Source: Deinococcus marmoris
GTDB lineage: Bacteria; Deinococcota; Deinococci; Deinococcales; Deinococcaceae
NCBI RefSeq assembly: GCF_001949125.1
Contig: NZ_MSTI01000005.1
Coordinates: forward strand, 11,464 to 75,463
DNA length: 64,000 bases
Direction of reading: 5' to 3'
The notes under the pieces are model-generated. The model saw only the letters and a list, made by a program, of their open reading frames with translations, ran no database searches and was not told the DNA's origin. The first letter of the stretch is position 1; each line of letters begins with the position of its first letter. Both the position numbers and the translations under genes were made by a program. Shown one piece after another: positions 54,259 through 64,000 of this stretch.

Positions 54259-55393
54259 GACCCACAGCACCGGACCCCATACCGACGCCCAGCGCGACGC
54301 CCGCGAACTGCTGATCGGGGCCGTCTCCACCCCGTCCCTGTCCGGGCAGGAAGCACAGGTGGCCGGATTTCTGCGCGACTGGATGGAAGCGCGCGGCTTC
54401 GCGGCCCAGGTGGACGGGGCGGGCAATGCCGTGGGAGCGCGCGGCAACGGTCCCTTTACCGTGGCCTTGCTGGGCCACATGGACACCGTGCCGGGTGACA
54501 TTCCGGTGCGGGTGGACGGTGACGGCGTGCTGCATGGACGCGGCAGCGTGGACGCCAAGGGTTCGCTGTGTACCTTCATGGCGGCGGTGGCGGCGCTGCC
54601 TCCGCAGGCCCTGGACCACGTCCGTTTTGTGGTGATCGGCGCAACCGAGGAAGAGGCCCCCAGCAGCCGGGGCGCGCGGCATATCCGGGAGGTGCTGCAC
54701 CCCGACGCCGTGCTGATCGGCGAACCCAGCGGCTGGGAAGGTCTGACGCTGGGCTACAAGGGTCGGCTGGTGGCGCAGGTCCGCGCCGAAAAGGACAACT
54801 TCCACACGGCGGGAGAGGGCAGCAGCGCCGCCGACGATCTGACCGAGGCGTGGTTTCGTGTGCGTGCCTGGGCCGCAGCCAGCGCCAGTGATCAGGGTGC
54901 CGGGGGCGTGGGCATCTTCGACTCCGTGCAGGCCACCATCCAGGGCATCGGCTCAGCGGGCGACGGTCTGACCCAGCGGGCCGAGGCGACGTTCGGCCTG
55001 CGTCTGCCGCCGCGCCTCCCGCCGCAGGACGCGCAGGGGCAGATTCTGGAGCTGCTGGGCGATCTTGCCAGCGTATCCGTGACCTTTGTCGGCCATGAAA
55101 CCGCCGTGCGCTACCCGAAGGACAATGCCCTGACCCGTGCCATGCGTGTGGCTATCCGTGCCCACGGCGGCACCCCGGTCTTCAAGGTCAAGACGGGCAC
55201 CAGCGACATGAACGTGGTGGCCGCCCACTGGCCGGTGCCCACGCTGGCCTACGGCCCCGGCGACAGCGCGCTGGACCACACCCCCGACGAACGGCTGGAT
55301 CTGGCCGAATATGACCGCGCCGTGCTGATCCTGACCGACGCGCTCACGCGGCTGGCGGCCTCGGTTTCGCAGAAGAGTCAGTTACAGCAATAA
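54236..55393 (+). CDS. lysK: M20 peptidase, [LysW]-lysine hydrolase LysK
   Basis: 385 aa. ATG 54236 or 54248; no SD, translation probably coupled to the overlapping upstream gene. M20 metallopeptidase: [10 protein letters not shown] (first zinc His and catalytic Asp), [22 protein letters not shown] (catalytic Glu), IGEPSGWEG, and C-terminal [11 protein letters not shown] plus [17 protein letters not shown]. This pattern fits LysK, which releases lysine (or ornithine) from the LysW carrier in the alpha-aminoadipate pathway of Deinococcus-Thermus. A general ArgE/DapE-like role is the alternative. Confidence 0.82.
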   Translation: MTAGMTAETHSTGPHTDAQRDARELLIGAVSTPSLSGQEAQVAGFLRDWMEARGFAAQVDGAGNAVGARGNGPFTVALLGHMDTVPGDIPVRVDGDGVLHGRGSVDAKGSLCTFMAAVAALPPQALDHVRFVVIGATEEEAPSSRGARHIREVLHPDAVLIGEPSGWEGLTLGYKGRLVAQVRAEKDNFHTAGEGSSAADDLTEAWFRVRAWAAASASDQGAGGVGIFDSVQATIQGIGSAGDGLTQRAEATFGLRLPPRLPPQDAQGQILELLGDLASVSVTFVGHETAVRYPKDNALTRAMRVAIRAHGGTPVFKVKTGTSDMNVVAAHWPVPTLAYGPGDSALDHTPDERLDLAEYDRAVLILTDALTRLAASVSQKSQLQQ

Positions 55394-55441
55394 GGACGGG
55401 CAAGCGCGAAATGCGCCGCAATGGCCCTCCGGGGCGTGCGC

Positions 55442-55447
55442 TACGCT
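55442..55447 (+). promoter_or_regulatory. -10 box for leaderless mutL mRNA
   Basis: TACGCT ends 7 nt before the mutL ATG; no SD present. Confidence 0.5.
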
Positions 55448-55454
55448 TGCCCCT

Positions 55455-57128
55455 ATGATCCGCGTCCTGCCCCCCGAAGTCGCCCGGCTGATCGCGGCGG
55501 GCGAGGTGGTGTCGCGCCCGCTGGACGTGGTGCGCGAACTGGTGGACAACGCGCTGGACGCCGGGGCCAGCCGCATTGAGATCGAGCTGGAGGGCGGCGG
55601 CCTCTCGCTCGTGCGCGTGCGTGACAACGGGGGCGGCATCGGCGCGGACAGCGTGGAACTGGCGGCGGTGCGCCACGCCACCAGCAAACTGGAACCCGTG
55701 GCCGGGGCGGTGGAACGCGTGACCACCCTGGGCTTCCGGGGCGAGGCGCTGTGGGCGGCGGCACAGGCCGGAGAGCTGCACCTGATCACCCGCCCGGCGG
55801 GTCAGGTGGGGGCCTCGGAGGTCTGGGCGCAGGGCGAGGACGTGCGGGTGGGCCGTGCCGCTGCCCCGGCAGGCACCACGGTCATGGTGCGCGGCCTCTT
55901 TTCCCGCCTGCCTGCCCGCCTGCGGACCCAGGCCACCCCAGCCGCCGAAGTGCGCGAGATTACCGCGCTGGTGGGCCGTTACGTGCTGCATCATCCGGGC
56001 CTGCACTGGCGCTTGAGCGTGGACGGCGATCCCAAACTCACCCACGCCCCTGCCGATCACCGGGGCGCGGTGGCGAGCGTGTACGGCCCGCTGAATGCCA
56101 ACCGGGTCCTGAAGGTGGAATCGGCTGGAGACGGGGTGGGTGTGCTGGGCGTCGTCTCGCGCCCGGAATTAACCCGCGTTCGGCGGGACCGGATGCACTT
56201 CAGCGTCAACGGGCGGCCCATCCTCGCGCCGCCGGAGCTGGAAAAGGCGGTGATCGACGGGTATGCCGAGTTGCTGCCCGCCGGAGCTGCGCCGCTTTGC
56301 GTGCTGGACATCACCGTTGCGCCGGGGGACCACAATCCCAATGTCCACCCCGCCAAGCAGGTGGTGGCCCTGGCCGATCTGGGCGGCGTGGCCGCGCGGG
56401 TGCGGGAAGCGGTGGCGGCAGCCCTGGCACAGCACCCGCTGGCCCGCGCCGCGCCTGCCCTGATCGCCCCACCCGAACCTTCCGAATCGCCGCGAAACGG
56501 CTCTTTCCCCGAACTGACGCTGGTGGGCATCTATCAGGAGCTGTACTTGCTGGCCCAGGGTGAGGGTGACCTGTGGGTGGTGGACGCCCACGCCGCCCAC
56601 GAACGCGCGCTGTACGAGCGGCTCACGCGTGAACTCCTGACCGCCCCGCCCGTGGAACTGCCCGAGCCGGAGCTGCTGCACCTGAGCGCCCAGCAACGGG
56701 CCGTCCTGAATGAGCGCCACGAGGAATTGCGCGGCTGGGGTCTGGAAATCGAGGACTTCGGCGCGGGTCTGGCGCGGTTACGGACCCTGCCCGCCGTGCT
56801 GGCCGCCCTGCACATTCCCAGATTGCACGAGCAGATCGTGGAGGGCGCGCTGGGGGGTGGCCCCGATCCGCGCCGCGACGTGCTGGCAAATCTGGCGTGT
56901 GCGCCTGCCCTCAAGGCCGGAATGCTGGATCACGGGCGAGGCGAACTGGTGCTGGCTGCCCTGGCCGACTGCGAACACCCCTGGGCCTGCCCCCACGGAC
57001 GCCCCACCACGTTGCGTCTCTCGGAGCGCGATCTGGCGCACGCCTTCGGGCGGCGGGGAGTGCGGGACGTGGCACGGGGACGGGACGCCGATAGAAAGGT
57101 GGTCCCAAAAGAAACCCAGCGCAGTTGA
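55455..57128 (+). CDS. mutL: DNA mismatch repair protein MutL
   Basis: 557 aa. GHKL ATPase: ARLIAAGEVVSRPLDVVREL, NALDAGAS, DNGGGI, TLGFRGEAL. C-terminal dimerisation/endonuclease domain: the metal-binding motif, normally DQHAx2Ex4E, reads DAHAAHERALYE (D377-E388), with Ala for Gln but His and both Glu kept; CPHGRP (from C512) is intact. This indicates a Mn-dependent nicking MutL as expected in bacteria lacking MutH. Probably leaderless. A bidirectional terminator separates it from the convergent amidohydrolase. Confidence 0.96.
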   Translation: MIRVLPPEVARLIAAGEVVSRPLDVVRELVDNALDAGASRIEIELEGGGLSLVRVRDNGGGIGADSVELAAVRHATSKLEPVAGAVERVTTLGFRGEALWAAAQAGELHLITRPAGQVGASEVWAQGEDVRVGRAAAPAGTTVMVRGLFSRLPARLRTQATPAAEVREITALVGRYVLHHPGLHWRLSVDGDPKLTHAPADHRGAVASVYGPLNANRVLKVESAGDGVGVLGVVSRPELTRVRRDRMHFSVNGRPILAPPELEKAVIDGYAELLPAGAAPLCVLDITVAPGDHNPNVHPAKQVVALADLGGVAARVREAVAAALAQHPLARAAPALIAPPEPSESPRNGSFPELTLVGIYQELYLLAQGEGDLWVVDAHAAHERALYERLTRELLTAPPVELPEPELLHLSAQQRAVLNERHEELRGWGLEIEDFGAGLARLRTLPAVLAALHIPRLHEQIVEGALGGGPDPRRDVLANLACAPALKAGMLDHGRGELVLAALADCEHPWACPHGRPTTLRLSERDLAHAFGRRGVRDVARGRDADRKVVPKETQRS

Positions 57129-57143
57129 GCAAACGAGCCAGAA

Positions 57144-57180
57144 GAGAAGGGGCGCAGTGAAAATTCACGCGCCCCTTCTC
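57144..57180. terminator. bidirectional terminator between mutL and amidohydrolase
   Basis: Perfect 12-bp stem (57144-57155 with 57169-57180), extended inward by GTGAA/TTCAC after one unpaired base. Confidence 0.7.
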
Positions 57181-57194
57181 CCTCTCCCCTGACC

Positions 57195-58388
<1,194 letters not shown>

Positions 58389-58469
58389 GGGAATACCTCT
58401 GTGGGATTTGAAAAGGCGGGAGGGTGACCCGAATCGCTTTGCCCGGTCACCTCCGTCACGCTGGCTACG

Positions 58470-58590
58470 AAAACTTATACGGATTCCGTCTGTTTCGTGC
58501 AGGAATCGGGACGGCGCCGATTCCTGCACTCCACGCCCGGAACCCGTTTTTCTCCTGCTCACTCCGTTCGGATTTCCAGATGTCTTCGAC
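58470..58590. repeat. hairpin element, possible dispersed Deinococcus repeat
   Basis: Contains a perfect 12-bp inverted repeat (58498-58509 with 58517-58528, 7-nt loop) flanked by ACGGATTCCGT and by TTTTTCTCCTGCTC. The whole block looks like the small intergenic repeats of Deinococcus genomes. Only one copy is visible here, so the dispersed nature is inference. Confidence 0.4.
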
Positions 58591-58611
58591 ACCTTTCAAT
58601 CGGAGGCCGTA

Positions 58612-60204
58612 TTACTTCTTGCCGTCAATCGTGATGTCCTCGAAGGGCAGCAGACTCGAAGGCCCCGGCTGCCAGCCCTTGACATAGGTGCGGATGGCCG
58701 CCAGCGGGCGTGAATGCACGATGGGCAGGCGCACGTTGGCGTCGTAGGTGATCTGGTGGATCTGGGCGTACGCTTTGGCCTGCGCCGCGCGGGAGCTGGC
58801 GGCGGCGGCCACGCGCAACTGGTCAAAGATCTTCTGGCTGCCGTAATTGTTGTCGGCGGTGGCTTCCTCGCCGTAATACGTGTTGTAAAAGTTGTACGGG
58901 CTGGCGTACGGCCCGGTCCAGCCGATCATGTACATGTCGAAGCCGGGGGACTTGTTGCGGTCATCCAGGTACTTGGCCCAGTCCTCGGTCTTGAGGGTCA
59001 CCTTGATGCCAATCGCCCCCAGATCGGCGGCCATCGCCTCGGCAATGGGCTTGGGCGTGGGGAAGTATGGGCGGGAGACGGGCATGTACCACAGGTCAAC
59101 GGCAAAGCCGTTGGGGTAGCCCGCGTCGGCCAGCATCTTCTTGGCGGCGGCTGGGTCAAATTTGTAGTCGGCAGGCACAGTCGGGCTGTTGGCCCACTTC
59201 AGCGCTGGCGGCAGGAAGCTGGCGTCGCTCACGCCCAGGTCTCCCCAGAAGGCGTCCACGATGGCCTTCTTGTTGATCGCCATAGAAATGGCCTGCCGCA
59301 CCTTGTCGTTCTTGAGGTACTTGTTGCCCAGATTCAGGCTGAGCATCCCCACGTTGAAGGACGGCACCAGCACCGCCGTCAGGTTCTTGTCGGCCTTGAC
59401 CGCGCCCAACTGTTCGGGGTTCAGGTCGGTGGTGAAGTCGATGGTCCCGGCTTTCAGCTCGTTCAGGCGGGCGCTGGTGTCTTTCAGGAAGCGCAGCACC
59501 AGCGCGTCATATTTGGCCTTGGTGCCCCAGTACGCCTTGTTGGGAATCAGGTTAATACGGTCCCCGGTCTTCCAGTCCTGCATGATGAACGGCCCCGTTC
59601 CCACGGGCAGCCCGGCGGGCGTGCCGTACTTCGCGCCCGCTTTCTTGATGGCCGCCGGGCTGGCGATGCCAAAGAAACTGGTGGCCAGCGTTTCGGGCAG
59701 TTGCGCGTAGCCGCGCGTCATGGTGAAGATGACCTTGCTGGGTCCGTCTGCCCGCACGCTTTTCAGGATGGTCCCGGCGTCGCCCTTGAAGCCGCCGAAG
59801 ATGAACTGCCAGGAGGTAAAGGACTTGCTCTGCTCCTTCGCGCCGCCGGGGGCAGCGGGGTCCCACCAGCGGTTGACGTTGTACACCACGGCGTCTGCGT
59901 TGAACGGCGTGCCGTCGGTGAACTTGACGCCAGGCCGCAGGTAAAAGGTCCACTCGGTGGAATCGGCGTTGGAGGTCCACTTGAGGGCCAGACTGGGCGA
60001 GATGTCGCTGGTTCCGTTCTTGAAACGCACCAGCCCGTCGTAGACCATCATCTGCGGGGTCGCCGAGTTGCCGTCGGTGATGGTGCCGGAATCCAGTGAG
60101 ACGGGTTCGCCGCCCGCGCCGTAGACCAGGGTGGCCGCGCCTGCCGAAGTGCCGAGAGACGCCGCGCCGAGCAGGGCCAGGGAAAGAAAGAGGGTACGCC
60201 GCAT
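58612..60204 (-). CDS. ABC transporter substrate-binding protein, peptide type (SBP_bac_5)
   Basis: 530 aa. Sec signal peptide (MRRTLFLSLALLGAASLG, cleavage near AGA-AT), no lipobox Cys. Family 5 features: LVYGAGGEPVSLDSGTITDG, YDGLVRF, WTFYLRPGVKFTDGTPF, and the C-terminal YMIGWTGPYASPYNFYNTYYG. AGGAGG lies 6 nt before the ATG. Binds di/oligopeptides or related solutes for an ABC importer whose permease and ATPase genes are not in the window. Confidence 0.92.
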   Translation of the reverse strand: MRRTLFLSLALLGAASLGTSAGAATLVYGAGGEPVSLDSGTITDGNSATPQMMVYDGLVRFKNGTSDISPSLALKWTSNADSTEWTFYLRPGVKFTDGTPFNADAVVYNVNRWWDPAAPGGAKEQSKSFTSWQFIFGGFKGDAGTILKSVRADGPSKVIFTMTRGYAQLPETLATSFFGIASPAAIKKAGAKYGTPAGLPVGTGPFIMQDWKTGDRINLIPNKAYWGTKAKYDALVLRFLKDTSARLNELKAGTIDFTTDLNPEQLGAVKADKNLTAVLVPSFNVGMLSLNLGNKYLKNDKVRQAISMAINKKAIVDAFWGDLGVSDASFLPPALKWANSPTVPADYKFDPAAAKKMLADAGYPNGFAVDLWYMPVSRPYFPTPKPIAEAMAADLGAIGIKVTLKTEDWAKYLDDRNKSPGFDMYMIGWTGPYASPYNFYNTYYGEEATADNNYGSQKIFDQLRVAAAASSRAAQAKAYAQIHQITYDANVRLPIVHSRPLAAIRTYVKGWQPGPSSLLPFEDITIDGKK

Positions 60205-60385
60205 ATGAGCCTCCTGAAACTGGAAAAAGGGGAAAGGCGTGATCGGGCTGGATTGTCGAAGCTGCTGTGAGGCTAGGGACTGCGGCGGATAAAGTCAAAC
60301 CCGTTGCCCAGACCGCGTGTCTGCCACGGCCTTGCTGGAGTGCTGTCAGGCTCTTCTTGCTACCCTGTGGGCCGGAGAACCCTGC

Positions 60386-61819
<1,434 letters not shown>

Positions 61820-61960
61820 GTCCCTCCCATAACCTGACCATCCGACGGACCTTGAGTCTTCCGGTTGCTTTCTCATGGTCATGGAAGTAGAAAAGGGGGT
61901 ACAGCCGCCGTCACTGGACGGCCCACCCTCCCACTCCGCGCCATGCCAGGAGGACAATCC

Positions 61961-63271
61961 ATGCTATTTCTGAATCGCCGGACCACCTGCCCGCTGCTGC
62001 TTGCGGCGCTGCTGTTGCCTGCTACAGCGCAGGCCGTCACGCCCCGGTATGCGGGCGTGACCTGGACAGACCCTGCCGGAATGAAACTGTCGGACAGTGA
62101 CCACGACTGCCCCAGCCGCTGCGTGGTGTACGAGGGCAAAGACGATCAATACCCGCTGCTGCGCGTGCATGAGGCTGTGATCGGCAGCGCCCCACAGACC
62201 CTCAAAACATTGCTGGCCTGGATGAAAAGTAGTCAGGGCGAAACCGTCAAGGTTATCGAGAATGCCTTTACAGAAGCCGTGGTCAAGGACGGTGCCGTCA
62301 CGGCGTATTTTTACCTGCTGGACCGGGGAGACAGTCCCGATGACGGCAGCCCGGACTCTTCCCTGTTCCTGCTGCTGGAGCAGGGCGGCGTGACCGTTCC
62401 AATCGAACAGTATGGCCTGAGCCGGGGACAACTGGGAGACAACACCAAGACCGTGCTGGGTCTGGTCAATTCGGTCAAGCTGAATCCGGCGGCCATCAAG
62501 AAGGATCTGACGGCCCGCACCGCTGCGTTTACCCAGGCGGCCCAGGCCCTCAAGAACGGGTACGCGCGCGGCGAGAAGGTCAAGCTGTACACCTGGTCCG
62601 AATCTGGCGTCAGGAACGTCTACACGCCCAGCGGCATGCAGCTTCAGGCGTTTAACAACACCGGCAGTCTGGCCTTCTTGCCCGGCGGTCTCTTTCTGGA
62701 AGACGCGCGGGATGATCTCCGTGGCCCAGATTGGCGGGCCGTTGGCGACGGCGAATTGCCCGCCCGTTGGAAAAGCGTGGGCGGCGGCTATCAGGTCACT
62801 TTGCCGAACGGTAAGACCACGCTGTACAAGATCGAAAAAGTTGCCCAGGCCCGCATCCGACAGGGCAACCGGACTTACACGGAAATCCCCGCACTGAGCG
62901 CCAAGGACGTGATCGGCACCTTTAGCACCAAGTACGCCAGCACCTCCGGGATGGGCGATACGGCGGTGAATTCCAGTGGCAATTTGGACGTGAAGTTGTT
63001 GCCCAATGGACGGTACGAGGACCGCAGCGACAGCTATACCTCCGTGATCAGTTCCAATGTCACGGCGGGTTCGGGAGGCAAGAAGGCGACGGGCGGCAAA
63101 TGGGCCTACGATCCGGCCTCCTACACCCTGACTCTTTCGCCCGACGGCGGCGGCAAACAGAGCGGCCTGACCTACACCGAGGTGTTTACTCCGGCAGCGC
63201 GGCAGATCAAGGGGGAGGGGAGCGTGGACTGGCTGTTCATGGGCCGGACCGGCTGGTGGAAGAGCAAATAG
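61961..63271 (+). CDS. secreted hypothetical protein
   Basis: 436 aa from ATG 61961 (AGGAGG 7 nt upstream; earlier in-frame start at 61865 lacks SD). Signal peptide LLLAALLLPATAQA. The mature part has a DHDCPSRC cysteine pair near the start, followed by alternating beta structure and a C-terminal region that resembles a short lipocalin-like sheet (WAYDPASYTLTLSPDGGGK). Not recognised. Confidence 0.8.
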   Translation: MLFLNRRTTCPLLLAALLLPATAQAVTPRYAGVTWTDPAGMKLSDSDHDCPSRCVVYEGKDDQYPLLRVHEAVIGSAPQTLKTLLAWMKSSQGETVKVIENAFTEAVVKDGAVTAYFYLLDRGDSPDDGSPDSSLFLLLEQGGVTVPIEQYGLSRGQLGDNTKTVLGLVNSVKLNPAAIKKDLTARTAAFTQAAQALKNGYARGEKVKLYTWSESGVRNVYTPSGMQLQAFNNTGSLAFLPGGLFLEDARDDLRGPDWRAVGDGELPARWKSVGGGYQVTLPNGKTTLYKIEKVAQARIRQGNRTYTEIPALSAKDVIGTFSTKYASTSGMGDTAVNSSGNLDVKLLPNGRYEDRSDSYTSVISSNVTAGSGGKKATGGKWAYDPASYTLTLSPDGGGKQSGLTYTEVFTPAARQIKGEGSVDWLFMGRTGWWKSK

Positions 63272-63290
63272 GGCGCATGGCCTCTGCGCG

Positions 63291-63690
63291 CTAGCCCAGC
63301 ACCACCACAGATTTCCCCCTGGCATGCCGGGTCTCGGTCTTCTTCAAGGCCTCCAGCGCGGCGGCAAATGGGTATTCGTTCTCGATCACCAGTTGGACGC
63401 TGCCGCTCGCTATTTCTTCCACCAGTTCGGCAACCCTGCGCTGGGTGGATGGGCTGTGGCTGATCTGCTGCACCGTGATCTGCCGCTCGGCAATCACCTG
63501 GGTGCTGTCTCCCGAGACCGTGATCAGCCTGCCGCCGTCGCGGATCACCGGCTGAATGGCGATCCCGGTGCCGGGCTGGATCGCCAGCGCGGCGTCCACC
63601 CCGGCCCAGGCCCGCACCGCAGAGGGCCAGGCGGCATCGTGGTAATCGACGGCGTATTCCAGGCCCAGCGCTCGCATGTGAGCGTGGTTT
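63291..63690 (-). pseudogene. 3' fragment of zinc-type alcohol dehydrogenase/quinone oxidoreductase
   Basis: The reading frame from about 63690 to the stop at 63291 codes the C-terminal part of an MDR-superfamily oxidoreductase (NHAHMRALGLEYAVDYHD is the familiar end of the Rossmann domain; then VDAALAIQPGTG, GGRLITVSGD, and the final RHARGKSVVVLG). The N-terminal catalytic domain and the GxGxxG motif are missing because an insertion sequence begins at about 63691. Expression of the 128-codon remnant from ATG 63677 is unlikely to give a functional enzyme. Confidence 0.8.
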
Positions 63691-64000
63691 CCCTTAGAAC
63701 TTCGGGTGCTAGGGGTTAGAGGCCACCGAAAAACAGTGCCAAATTATGAGCCGCAATCTTCCGGCAGACGTGGGCGCGGACCGACCTGAATGAATTGAGC
63801 TGGGGAAGCATCAGGTGAAAAGATCGGTCTAGCCGAGAAAAAACGGTTTCGACAATCTTTCTGACGCCCACCATCGCACCCCACCAGGGCCGAGGATGTT
63901 TCGTATTCGATTTGGGCTGCGCGTACACGCCGCAGCCCTGATACCCACGGTCTCCCAGCACCAAAGCTCCCTCGCCTTCGTCGAGGAGCGCACGGGCGAG
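63691..64000 (-). mobile_element. insertion sequence, right part only
   Basis: Runs from near CCCTTAGAACTTCGGG, the probable terminal inverted repeat, to beyond the window. It interrupts the oxidoreductase gene. The other end and any target duplication are outside the window. Confidence 0.65.
63716..64000 (-). CDS. DDE transposase, C-terminal part (IS982/IS5-like), partial
   Basis: Open to the window edge (95 codons incl. stop). VLGDRGYQG carries the second catalytic Asp and RKIVETVFSRL the catalytic Glu; RAHVCRKIAAHNLALF is the usual C-terminal helix of IS982-type and related transposases. The family is a best guess from motif order. Confidence 0.8.
   Translation of the reverse strand, partial: LARALLDEGEGALVLGDRGYQGCGVYAQPKSNTKHPRPWWGAMVGVRKIVETVFSRLDRSFHLMLPQLNSFRSVRAHVCRKIAAHNLALFFGGL

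Overview
The window is high-GC bacterial DNA that reads as a Deinococcus chromosome. The clues are secreted S8 proteases and lipoproteins typical of the genus, a LysW-type lysine hydrolase (LysK), an LptD-like outer-membrane protein paired with a SpoIID protein, TANNNT -10 boxes placed 6-8 nt before start codons (the leaderless-mRNA pattern known in Deinococcus), and small acidic proteins found in pairs. I assigned the organism from these features only; no search was run.

Layout. 1-9.4 kb (minus strand): a secreted-protein cluster with three S8 subtilase-like proteins and two paralogous Ig-like lipoproteins. The truncated first protease has lost its catalytic His and its oxyanion Asn. 9.7-12.4 kb: a lipoprotein and two tandem alpha/beta hydrolases. 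12.6-12.9 kb: tRNA-Glu(UUC) and tRNA-Ile(GAU), each with its own promoter and terminator.

12.9-35.25 kb: a 22.2-kb genomic island integrated in the tRNA-Ile gene, bounded by 124-bp direct repeats with one mismatch. It carries a tyrosine integrase preceded by three 22-bp-spaced iterons that match the tRNA core, a HTH/PD-(D/E)XK nuclease-like protein, a densely structured non-coding region that resembles HEARO/omega RNA, and a primase-helicase-type ATPase coupled to a 52-aa hydrophobic peptide. The core is a defence-like set: SNF2 helicase with DUF3883-like C-terminus, DUF1156 DNA methyltransferase, a small accessory protein, and a DUF499 ATPase with an N-terminal Swt1-type HEPN domain (RNALAH). 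Between helicase and methyltransferase lies an opposite-strand two-gene pair with a glycine-rich hydrophobic protein. The right part holds a structured leader with a consensus promoter, two small proteins, and a NERD nuclease-coiled-coil-DUF697-like membrane fusion.

35.3-42.1 kb: glutamate synthase operon gltB-(SnoaL-like)-gltD. 42.5-48.3 kb: a lipoprotein, the LptD-like protein and the SpoIID protein. 48.4-57.1 kb (mostly plus): FAD oxidoreductase, tatA, comM/yifB with a leader peptide, two paralogous acidic proteins, a membrane protein overlapping lysK, and mutL. 57.2-60.2 kb (minus): M20 amidohydrolase and a peptide-ABC substrate-binding protein. 60.4-63.3 kb: phosphoglucomutase and a secreted protein. 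The right edge is a zinc-type alcohol dehydrogenase/quinone oxidoreductase remnant cut by an insertion sequence whose DDE transposase runs off the window.

The most interesting part is the island. Its helicase, methyltransferase and HEPN-ATPase genes suggest modification-based anti-phage defence; the embedded membrane pair, the NERD-DUF697 fusion and the two structured RNA regions are not explained by the known core.
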